Shown piece by piece: positions 54,924-62,896 of a DNA stretch of 64,000 nt. Position numbers and translations under genes: made by a program. Position 1 is the first letter of the stretch. Every line of letters starts with the position of its first letter. Source of the stretch: an uncultured Gammaproteobacteria bacterium (GTDB lineage: Bacteria > Pseudomonadota > Gammaproteobacteria > Steroidobacterales > XN24); the NCBI GenBank assembly GCA_937924335.1, contig CALDWW010000044.1, positions 61,329 to 125,328 of the forward strand. The letters are read 5' to 3'. Under the pieces are notes generated by a model. That model ran no database searches and was not told the DNA's origin. It worked only from the letters and a program-made list of their open reading frames with translations.

Positions 54924-54942
54924 GCCCCGGCAGGGCCGGGGC
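54924..54942. terminator. GC-rich hairpin between convergent genes
   Basis: GCCCCGGC and its complement surround an AGG loop. There is no T run on either side, so it could act only as a weak or Rho-assisted terminator for the LOG-family gene and the minus-strand efflux operon. Confidence 0.35.
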
Positions 54943-54968
54943 ACAGAGCGTGGAAGCTCCGGGTCAGG

Positions 54969-56072
54969 TCAGCTCTTGCGAGCGAGCTTCAGTTCTTCGG
55001 CAGATGCCGCCTCGTCACGTGCCACCATCACCTGCTGTCCAGTACGCAGTCGTTCGGCGCCACGGACGACGACGGGGTCGCCGCCGCGAATCTCACCGCG
55101 TATCTCGATGTGTGTGCCGTTGCCGACACCGGTGGTTACGACGACCTGCTGAACCGTGTCGTCATCATTCACCTTGAAGACGTAGATGGCGTTCTGGCGC
55201 AGCACCAGGGCATCCCTGGGAACGGCTACGACCTCTACCGGCTTGTCTTCCGGCAGGGCGACTCGAACGGGGGTACCGATGAGCCATTCTGATCCGTCCA
55301 GCGCGATGCGCACCTCGATCATCCTGGAACGCTCGTCCCCCACCGGTATGACCGCCCGCACCAGGCTGCGCACTTCACGATCCCCGTCGCGGATGCTGAC
55401 ATCCATGCCTTCTGTTAGGTGGCTTGCCACGCTGATCGGTGCCTGGGCCCGGACCTCGATGTTGCGGGTGTCTACGAGTCGGGCCACTTCGCCACCGATG
55501 GCGATGTACTCGCCGCGATCGCGGTAGCGTTCCACGATGCGACCGCCGAATGGCGCCCGGATGACGGAGTTCTCAAGCAGATAGAGCGTCTGGTCTCTTG
55601 CCACTCTGGCCTGTACGAGTTCCTGGGCCGTCATGTCGCGCTCGGCCTCGCTCTCCTCGAGCGCGTTCCTGGCCGCGATATTCTGGCTGGCCAGTTGCCG
55701 TTGCCGGTCGAGTTGCTTGTTGGAAAACAACAGCGATGCTTCCAGCCGGCGGATAGTGGCCTCGTCATTCTTGAGCTGAAGCTGCAGGCGATGATCTTCG
55801 ATGCGGGCGATCGCGACCCCGGCTTCAACTTCGTCGCCGACCTCTGCGACCCAGGTCAGCCGGCCAGGCACTTCCGCTGCCACTGCGGCATCCTGGCGGC
55901 TGACGACCGTGCCGGGGGCCAGCACAGTCGACGCCATGCTACGTACCTCCGCCAGCGAGACCTTTACCGGTGCCGGAGGTGGCTCCTGGGCATCTGCGGC
56001 CAGCGTCCACAGCATCAGCAGGCTGCCGGTCGCTGCCAGCAGGATCTGAGGAATGAGTCTGTATCTCGACAT
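54969..56072 (-). CDS. RND efflux periplasmic adaptor (second system)
   Basis: A 367-aa membrane-fusion protein with a cleavable signal peptide (MSRYRLIPQILLAATGSLLMLWTLAADA) but no lipobox. Lipoyl halves EVPGRLTWVAEVGDEVEAGVAIARIED and VIRAPFGGRIVERYRDRGEYI flank a coiled coil at about 85-150; beta-barrel and membrane-proximal domains follow. The ATG at 56072 is preceded by GGGAGG. It is 14 bases after the permease gene. No outer-membrane partner gene is adjacent, so it may share one. Confidence 0.9.
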   Translation of the reverse strand: MSRYRLIPQILLAATGSLLMLWTLAADAQEPPPAPVKVSLAEVRSMASTVLAPGTVVSRQDAAVAAEVPGRLTWVAEVGDEVEAGVAIARIEDHRLQLQLKNDEATIRRLEASLLFSNKQLDRQRQLASQNIAARNALEESEAERDMTAQELVQARVARDQTLYLLENSVIRAPFGGRIVERYRDRGEYIAIGGEVARLVDTRNIEVRAQAPISVASHLTEGMDVSIRDGDREVRSLVRAVIPVGDERSRMIEVRIALDGSEWLIGTPVRVALPEDKPVEVVAVPRDALVLRQNAIYVFKVNDDDTVQQVVVTTGVGNGTHIEIRGEIRGGDPVVVRGAERLRTGQQVMVARDEAASAEELKLARKS

Positions 56073-56086
56073 GATGGCCTCCCGGC

Positions 56087-59000
56087 TCACGCGGCGTCCT
56101 GAACGCAAATACGCTTGGATGGATTAGGGGCCTCTTGGGTCGAGGCCATTCGGTTTTCACCGACGCGCAGCAGACTGGGCAGCAACACGAGGGTAAACAG
56201 GGTACTGACGGACATGCCGCCGACGATAACTGTAGCGAGGCCGCGATAGATGACGCTGCCGGTGCCCGGCATCAGCACCAGCGGCAGCATGCCGAAGATG
56301 CTGGTGAGGGTGCTCATGAATATTGGCCGGAGCCGCAGGCGTAATGCCTGATGGACAGCGTCCGCCCGGGACAGCCCTTCGTCCTCTGCGATGCGAGTCT
56401 GGTGGACGAGCAGGATGGCGTTGTTGACCACCAGGCCCATGAGGATGATGAAGCCGATCATGGACAACAGATCCAGCGGCTGGAAGGTCACGATATTCAG
56501 GCCCTGGATCGCGACGACGCCGCCGACCGCGGCTAGCGGCAGGCACAGTATGACCAGCAGGCTGTCTTTCATGGACCTGAACAATGCGCTCATCAGCATG
56601 AACAGCACGACCAGCGCCAGCAGGAAGTTCTCGGACATATTGGAGATGGCGCTCTTCAGGCTGTCGGCGCTGCCTCCGTAAAGGATCGTGCCGTCCCGGG
56701 GCAGGGCGTCGCGTAACGCTGGCTCGACCTGCTCCTGGATAACATTCAGGGCCGTCTCGAGTGAGACACGTTCCGGTGGGTTGACGTTGAGTCTCAGTGT
56801 CCGGCGGCGATCGACCCGATGGATACGGTTGGGTCCCACGGTCCTCTGGATGTCGACGAGTTCACCGAGCGGCAGCACAGCGCCGGAAGGCGTCGCCAGC
56901 GGCACGTTGGCCAATTCCTCCGGATCGTTCCAGCTTTCGGCGCGCAGGATCACGTCCATGCGTTTCTCACCGTCGAAGTGTTCGCCGACCCAGACGCCGT
57001 CGCCGAGGGCGCGCATCACGGCAGCGATATCGCCGCGGCTCCAGCCGGACTCCAGGATTCGCTGATCGTTGGGTGTCAGTAGCAGTTCCGGCTCGGCCAT
57101 CTCCAGTCCGGGCCACGGCTGGATCTGGGCGCCAGGCAGGGCCTGTTGCACGAGTCCCATGCCCAGACGGCCAGCCTCCATCAACGCATCGGTGTCACGG
57201 GACTGCAGCATGATCGAAATGTTGCGCGCGCCGCCGAAGCCGCCGAAGAGATTACCCTGCCCGGCAAAGACGCGTGTGTCCGGGAAACCGACGGTGATTT
57301 CCTCACGTATCAGAGTCTCCAGCTCACTGACCTTGCCCTGATCCAGGGCGCGGATACCGAGCGTACCGCCGCCGGGCCAGGTCAGGATGTAATAGTTCTT
57401 CAGCGCCGGTTCCTTCTCGCCGTCCATGTAGGGCTGCAGGCGCTGTACGACGACATCGACAATCTCGTCCTCGATGAGATCCGTGTTGGCGCCGGGCGGG
57501 AAATTGAAAAAGGCGTCTACCGCGTCCCTTTTGACCGGGGGCAGGTAGTCGAGCTGGGGCATCAGGATCCAGGAGACGGCTATCGGAACCGTCATCAGAC
57601 CGCCGATCAACGACCAGCGCCGCCCGGGCGTTCCGGTGAGTGCCACCAGCCTGCCGGCGAGCCGGTTCCAGATATCGGCATGATCGTCTTTCAGACGGAT
57701 GTCGCTGAGCCAGCGCTTGGCGGCCGCGGGCAATACCGTGACGGCGACCAGCAGCGAAATGGAGACGGCGATGGCGATGGTGAGCGCCAGGTCGGCGAAC
57801 AGCTGGCCTGCATCGTCCTTGAGGAAGATGACCGGCAGGAAGATCGCAACGGTCGTGGCGGTTGAGGCCAGCAGCGCACCCCAGACCTGCGCCGCACCCT
57901 TCGCCGACGCTTCGTCGGGTGTCTCACCACTTTCGCGGAGTCGGACGATGTTCTCAAGTACGACGATCGCCGCGTCCAGCACCATACCCACTGCAAAGGC
58001 CAGTCCAGCCAGGGAGATGACGTTCAGCGATCGGCCGGTCAGTTTCAGCACCATGAAGGTGGCCAGCAGGGAGACCGGGATGGCGATCGCCACCAGCAGA
58101 GTCGCGCGGCCCTTGCGCAGGAACCACCACAGCACGCCGATGGCGAGGAACATGCCGATGAACAGATTGGTGGTGACCAGATTCACCGCCCGATAGATAA
58201 AAACAGAAGCGTCGAAGGACTGGTGCATGGACAGCCCGTATTCCTGTAGCGGGCCGCTGCGAAGCTCGTCGACCGCGGCTTTCACGCCGTTGAGCGCCTC
58301 CAGGACATTGGCGCCATTTTCCCGGTCGACCCTGATGGCGAGCGCAGGGTTGCCGTTCTGGATTGAAAGGTCCGCCCGGTCGGCGAGATCAACCCGGACG
58401 TCCGCGACATCGCCGAGCCGTATCGGCCGCCCGCCGCGCCATTCGAGGATGAGTTCGCGAAGCTGCTCAGGCGTATATCGGCCGGCGAAACGCAGCGTGT
58501 ACTGCCGGCGGCCGACGTCGACGAATCCACCAGAGGCGTCATTGGCGCGCCCGACGATGCCTGCGACGGTCGGTATGTCGATGCCCAGTTCGGCGGCCCG
58601 GTAGGGGTCGAACACTACTTGCAGCTGCTCGCGTCCGCCGGTGGTGATGGTCACTCCGGCGACGCCTTCGATACTCTCGAGCTTCGGCTTCACCAGCTCT
58701 TCGATGACCGGACGGAAGTTTTCCACCGGGCCGGGTGTGCCCGGTAGCAGCTGCACGAAGAAGAACGACAGCGCCTGGTTGGCGCCGCCACCCCCTCCGT
58801 CGCCCATGTTGATCACGGGCGGATCCGCGTCGGCGGGCAGGGGAGGGAGCCGATTCAGACGGCTGATCACCTCGATCAACATCTGTTGCATGTCCGTTTC
58901 CATGTCGAACTGCAGGCTGACCCAGCTGACGCCCGGGTTGGCATTGCTGTCCAGGGCCTGGAGTCCTGGCAATCCCTGGAACACTTCCTCCTGCGGCTCG

Positions 59001-59191
59001 AGAATCTCCGACTCAACTTCACGTGGTGAGGCCGCCCGCCAGCGCGTCTCGATGTTGATCTGCGGTTCCTGGGTCTCCGGGAACAGCTGGATCGGCAGCT
59101 TCGACAGGCTGTAGAGGCCGAATATGGCGATGACCGCGACGGCTACCGCGAGCCCGGCCGGATTATTCAGTGCGGTCTTGGTCAGATTCAT
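56087..59191 (-). CDS. RND efflux transporter permease (second system)
   Basis: A 1034-aa pump with the usual twelve helices. KLPIQLFPETQEPQINIETRWRAASPREVE at the N-terminus is typical for RND permeases, and TM4 reads AFAVGMVLDAAIVVLENI, a single aspartate. A glycine-rich loop MGDGGGGGANQ near residue 130 is unusual. It differs clearly from the first pump in sequence. It is the first gene of a two-gene operon with its adaptor. Confidence 0.92.
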   Translation of the reverse strand: MNLTKTALNNPAGLAVAVAVIAIFGLYSLSKLPIQLFPETQEPQINIETRWRAASPREVESEILEPQEEVFQGLPGLQALDSNANPGVSWVSLQFDMETDMQQMLIEVISRLNRLPPLPADADPPVINMGDGGGGGANQALSFFFVQLLPGTPGPVENFRPVIEELVKPKLESIEGVAGVTITTGGREQLQVVFDPYRAAELGIDIPTVAGIVGRANDASGGFVDVGRRQYTLRFAGRYTPEQLRELILEWRGGRPIRLGDVADVRVDLADRADLSIQNGNPALAIRVDRENGANVLEALNGVKAAVDELRSGPLQEYGLSMHQSFDASVFIYRAVNLVTTNLFIGMFLAIGVLWWFLRKGRATLLVAIAIPVSLLATFMVLKLTGRSLNVISLAGLAFAVGMVLDAAIVVLENIVRLRESGETPDEASAKGAAQVWGALLASTATTVAIFLPVIFLKDDAGQLFADLALTIAIAVSISLLVAVTVLPAAAKRWLSDIRLKDDHADIWNRLAGRLVALTGTPGRRWSLIGGLMTVPIAVSWILMPQLDYLPPVKRDAVDAFFNFPPGANTDLIEDEIVDVVVQRLQPYMDGEKEPALKNYYILTWPGGGTLGIRALDQGKVSELETLIREEITVGFPDTRVFAGQGNLFGGFGGARNISIMLQSRDTDALMEAGRLGMGLVQQALPGAQIQPWPGLEMAEPELLLTPNDQRILESGWSRGDIAAVMRALGDGVWVGEHFDGEKRMDVILRAESWNDPEELANVPLATPSGAVLPLGELVDIQRTVGPNRIHRVDRRRTLRLNVNPPERVSLETALNVIQEQVEPALRDALPRDGTILYGGSADSLKSAISNMSENFLLALVVLFMLMSALFRSMKDSLLVILCLPLAAVGGVVAIQGLNIVTFQPLDLLSMIGFIILMGLVVNNAILLVHQTRIAEDEGLSRADAVHQALRLRLRPIFMSTLTSIFGMLPLVLMPGTGSVIYRGLATVIVGGMSVSTLFTLVLLPSLLRVGENRMASTQEAPNPSKRICVQDAA

Positions 59192-59504
59192 GAGTCGCCC
59201 CGTTTGTTTCCTGCGTCACCGCCGCCGATGGAGGCCGCGAAAGAGTGCATGAGAATTGTGAATCTATTTCGTCCGCAAGAGGGGTTACCTGCCGCAGCAA
59301 GTCATCGTTTCATCGCATCGGATCAAATAAATGGGGGTCGTCTTGTGATCGGCTGTTTCTCCTATGACGCGGCGACGTCACGAATGGTTGCAAAACGGCG
59401 ATCGGTTCGTCGTGGTGAGCACTCGTTTCGTCGTGCCAGAGAACCATCAGTGCGGGGAGGTCCCGGATGACTTTTGCCGCAGGAGACTCAGGAGCCGGCG
59501 GAAC
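59192..59504. other. Intergenic region upstream of the second RND operon
   Basis: About 310 bases that should hold the promoter of the minus-strand efflux operon and the end of the sulfotransferase-like gene. Short frames exist but none has a convincing ribosome-binding site or recognisable product. No terminator, RNA gene or clear promoter was identified. Confidence 0.4.
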
Positions 59505-60584
59505 TCAGACGGGGTTGGGCAAGGCTCCCGGGATCGGCGCGCCTGTCGTGACTTCGACGATCCAGCCGAGGGCATCGTCGATCTCGTCACGGAACCCGTC
59601 TGCGGCGGCTTTCTGTTCAGCCCTGCGCTGATCGATGTCGAACCGCACCGTGCGCTGCTTTGCGTCCCGGGACAGGACCCCCGCCTCCAGGTGTGAGCGC
59701 AGGCGGTCCTCGCCGATACCGAGGTTGAAGAATGCGTCCACCGATCCGACGGTCTCCAGTGGCGAAGAGAAAAGCACGTCGGACTTCAGCGAGCGGACAC
59801 GTCGCGGCACCGAGGCCAGCAGTCTGAGGAACGGGTACATGAAGCTTAGCCAGATCAGCGCGATGCATCGGCCGTCGCCCGGATCCTCATCCGTGACCAG
59901 CCGTCCCATGCCGACAGCAGTGAGGTCGAGGCGCGAGCGGGTCAGCATATTGCGCGCGAACTCGCGCCGCCCGGGACTCCTCAGCATGGCCACAAGAAAG
60001 CTCTCCAGGTCGCTGTACATCAGCAGTATCCGCGAGTCCGGATAGCGGCCGAGCAGCGTCGGCAGCAGACTGGTGCAGCTGTCGGTCAGTTTGATCACGG
60101 CCTGCTCGGCGGCGCCATAGCTGCGATTTGTCAGTGCAAGTGAAAGGTCCATGATGGACGGCTCCGTGGCCGGAAGGCTGGCCTGCAATTTGTCCTGCAG
60201 GCCCAGCCGCCAGATACCACTCAGCTTGTGCAGCAGATACGGTTCCTTGTAAGGCAGACACAGGCCCGGCAGGTCGAGACAGCGGCACAGGAGGGTAGAT
60301 CCGCACAAGGCGGTGTGGGCGATGATGCGCAGCGGCCCGGGGGAAGGGGACTGGTCTGCATAGGCTCGCATCAGGTCGGCGATCGGTAGTGTCAGGGGGC
60401 GATCGTCGGCCGGTAGCGCCCGATGGTCGAGGAAACTGGATGCCGCATAAGTCTCCCGGGACATGCGCAGACAGGACGCTTCGCCGGACTGCCAGTCGAT
60501 ATCCCTGACGTAGATGTCCGGCAAATCGAAGAGATGCGGGATCTCTTCTCGTGAGGGCGAAGTAGTGTCGTCCCTTTGTCTCAT
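59505..60584 (-). CDS. Sulfotransferase-like P-loop protein
   Basis: A 359-aa soluble protein. HTALCGSTLLCRCLD at about residues 89-103 resembles the 5'-phosphosulfate loop of PAPS-dependent sulfotransferases (GxxGSTLL), followed by a helical region with ALTNRSYGAAEQAVIKLTDSC and PDSRILLMYSDLESFLVAML, where such enzymes bind the 3'-phosphate. The first glycine of the loop is replaced by alanine-leucine-cysteine. No sulfate-activation gene is nearby. The assignment is by fold pattern only; another nucleotide-binding role is possible. Confidence 0.6.
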   Translation of the reverse strand: MRQRDDTTSPSREEIPHLFDLPDIYVRDIDWQSGEASCLRMSRETYAASSFLDHRALPADDRPLTLPIADLMRAYADQSPSPGPLRIIAHTALCGSTLLCRCLDLPGLCLPYKEPYLLHKLSGIWRLGLQDKLQASLPATEPSIMDLSLALTNRSYGAAEQAVIKLTDSCTSLLPTLLGRYPDSRILLMYSDLESFLVAMLRSPGRREFARNMLTRSRLDLTAVGMGRLVTDEDPGDGRCIALIWLSFMYPFLRLLASVPRRVRSLKSDVLFSSPLETVGSVDAFFNLGIGEDRLRSHLEAGVLSRDAKQRTVRFDIDQRRAEQKAAADGFRDEIDDALGWIVEVTTGAPIPGALPNPV

Positions 60585-60739
60585 TCTCTGTTTGATCGCC
60601 TTTTTGATGGAAGCCCGAATCTGTCTGGGTCGCTATGCTAACCGGCGGGGGCGGAGCGAGGAAGGCGGTCGTGCCGGGCTTTGCCTGAATCCGGCATATG
60701 ATTCATCCTGTAGGCGGGCAGGCCGTAAGAAAAACAAAC

Positions 60740-62392
60740 ATGGCGCTCTTCGGGGAACTCAAACGCCGCCACGTCATCCGCGTACTCGTGGCCTACGCCA
60801 TCGCCGGCTGGGTCGCCGTGGAGGTGGCCGATGTCATGTTTCCCCGTCTTGGCCTGCCGGAGTGGGCGGTCAATGCAATCACGTGGTCTTATGTCGGCGG
60901 CTTCCTGCCGGTTGCCATCCTCGCCTGGATTTTCAAGTGGACGCCCGAGGGACTGAAACGCGATCTGGGCCTGGCCGGGCCGCAGGCGCCGGAGCGCTCC
61001 ATCGCCGTACTGCCTTTCGCCAATATGAGTGCCGACGTGGAGCAGGAGTACTTCGCCGACGGCCTCGCTGAAGAACTATTGAACCTCCTGGCAAGAGTGC
61101 CGGATCTTCAGGTGGCGGCGCGAACCTCTGCGTTTGCGTTCAAGGGCAAGGATATGCCGGTCAGGGAGATTGCCCAGGCGCTCCATGTGGCCCAGGTGCT
61201 CGAAGGCAGTGTCCGCAAGTCCGGCGATCAGGTGAGGATTACGGCACAACTCATTCACGCCAGTGACGGTTATCACATGTGGTCGGAGACCTGGGATCGC
61301 ACGCTGGAAGACATCTTCGCCGTCCAGGACGAGATTGCGCACGCAGTGCTGAAGAAGCTGAAGATGGACATTGCGCCGGCGGAGAAGCCGACGACTCGCC
61401 CGATGGATACCGAGGCTTACAATCTGGTGCTACTGGGACGGTATCTGGTCGAGCAAAGGACCCGACCATCCGTAAAGAAGGCTATCGCGGCGCTGAGCCA
61501 GGCTGTCAAACTCGCGCCTGATCACGCGGACGGCTGGACCATGCTGGCACGGGCCATCTGGCAGGAAGCATCAGGTGGTTGGATCCACGGGGCCCAGCAC
61601 CGCGAGGCCATGCGCGCGAGCCGTGAGGCGCTCGATCGGGCTCTTTCGGCGGACCCGGACTCACCTGAGGCGTATGAATTCCTCGGCTGGCTGACCTGGA
61701 GCTATGACTGGGATTGGTCAACGGCAGATCACGCGATCAGGCGGTCCCTGCAGGTCAAACCCGACAATCCACGCGCACTCAATACGGCCGCGTGCCTGGC
61801 GCTTACGCTCGGACGCCTGGATGAGAGTCTGGAGATTTTCGGGCGTGCACTGGGTCTGGATCCGCTGAATACGCCAGTACTCAACAATTTGGCACTGGCG
61901 TATCTGTACGCAGACCGCTTCGATGAAGCGGAGTCGGCGATAAAGAGGGCGATCGCGATTCTGCCTGATGCAGCGGTCCATCGATATATCCTCGGGCGGA
62001 TATACCTTGCCATGGGAGACCTGGTGAAGGCGCGCCGTGCGTTCGAAGACGAAGTGGACGAGGAGGCCCGCGAGTCCGGGGAGGTCCTGCTGCTGACTGC
62101 CGAAGGGCATCCGGACAAGGCGGACCAGATGCTCGACAAGATGATGGTTCTTGATGCAACCCCGGCATTGGACATCGCTTCCGTCTACGCCATGAGTGGG
62201 GATGCGGACCAGGCCTTCCAGTGGCTAGAGCTGGCCCGTGAGCAGCGCGACGGTAATCTATGCGACATCCGGCATCTGCCGGAGTTTCGTAATCTGCACA
62301 GTGACTCCCGCTGGAATGACTTCCTGGGGACGATCGGCCTGTCGGATCACCAGATTGCCGACCTGGCTCTGAAACCGTTTCCTCTCGACTGA
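60740..62392 (+). CDS. Two-TM, FlgO/TolB-like and TPR domain protein
   Basis: A 550-aa membrane protein. Residues 1-70 carry the family start MALFGELKRRHVIRVLVAYAIAGW and two membrane helices, ending WIFKWTPEGLKRDLG. A FlgO/TolB-N-like domain follows (about 85-210: RSIAVLPFANMSADVEQEYFADGLAEELLNLL and VLEGSVRKSGDQVRITAQLI). The rest is a TPR array of about eight repeats. Relatives carry a cyclase or wHTH domain instead of the membrane region. Function unknown; a scaffold for envelope or signalling complexes is plausible. The ATG at 60740 fits the family start; a TATGAT -10-like hexamer lies at 60697-60702. Confidence 0.82.
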   Translation: MALFGELKRRHVIRVLVAYAIAGWVAVEVADVMFPRLGLPEWAVNAITWSYVGGFLPVAILAWIFKWTPEGLKRDLGLAGPQAPERSIAVLPFANMSADVEQEYFADGLAEELLNLLARVPDLQVAARTSAFAFKGKDMPVREIAQALHVAQVLEGSVRKSGDQVRITAQLIHASDGYHMWSETWDRTLEDIFAVQDEIAHAVLKKLKMDIAPAEKPTTRPMDTEAYNLVLLGRYLVEQRTRPSVKKAIAALSQAVKLAPDHADGWTMLARAIWQEASGGWIHGAQHREAMRASREALDRALSADPDSPEAYEFLGWLTWSYDWDWSTADHAIRRSLQVKPDNPRALNTAACLALTLGRLDESLEIFGRALGLDPLNTPVLNNLALAYLYADRFDEAESAIKRAIAILPDAAVHRYILGRIYLAMGDLVKARRAFEDEVDEEARESGEVLLLTAEGHPDKADQMLDKMMVLDATPALDIASVYAMSGDADQAFQWLELAREQRDGNLCDIRHLPEFRNLHSDSRWNDFLGTIGLSDHQIADLALKPFPLD

Positions 62393-62577
62393 CAGGGCCG
62401 AATGCCTGGCAAGGCGTTATTGCATGCCAGATCGTTGGGATGGACGTTTGGCAATCCGATTCGTGGACCGGGCCTGGATTCTGCAGATGCGGAGCCTGCC
62501 GGCAGGAATTTGCGGTTCGACGGGTCGAGGTTTATCGTGGCGATCAAAGAAATGACAACAACAGGGGGAGGGCTCAC

Positions 62578-62859
62578 ATGAATCTGTACGCAATTTTTCG
62601 TCGTGACGGTTTTGCCGACGGGCCGACGCTTCAGGAAGCAGCTGCACGTTCGACCACGGTGGGTGACGGCATGCCGGACGACATCCGCTGGATCCGTTCC
62701 TATGTGCTCGGGGAGAGCAGTGGCTCCCTGGGTACTTTCTGTATTTATGAGGCCAGCAGTGAAGAAGCCATCCGGCGGCATGCGGCAGCCGCGAATCTTC
62801 CGGTGTCGGAAATAGTCCCGATCGCGGATACTGTGGTGGTCAGACCCGATCCGGCCTGA
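62578..62859 (+). CDS. DUF4242 protein (SCO4226-like)
   Basis: A 93-aa protein of the DUF4242 type, a ferredoxin-like fold; the Streptomyces member SCO4226 binds nickel. The YVLGESSGSLGTFCIYEASSEEAIRRHAAAANLP segment is diagnostic. A very strong GGGGGAGGG precedes the ATG at 62578; the longer upstream frame is not needed. It lies between two TPR genes and has no visible operon partner. Confidence 0.85.
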   Translation: MNLYAIFRRDGFADGPTLQEAAARSTTVGDGMPDDIRWIRSYVLGESSGSLGTFCIYEASSEEAIRRHAAAANLPVSEIVPIADTVVVRPDPA

Positions 62860-62896
62860 AGCGGGGCGGATAAGACAAGGGGTCCCTCGAGGCGGC

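Noticed and set aside
59204..59470. Small plus-strand frame in the gap before the sulfotransferase-like gene
   Set aside because: No ribosome-binding site, no similarity, arginine/proline-rich composition typical of non-coding GC-rich DNA.
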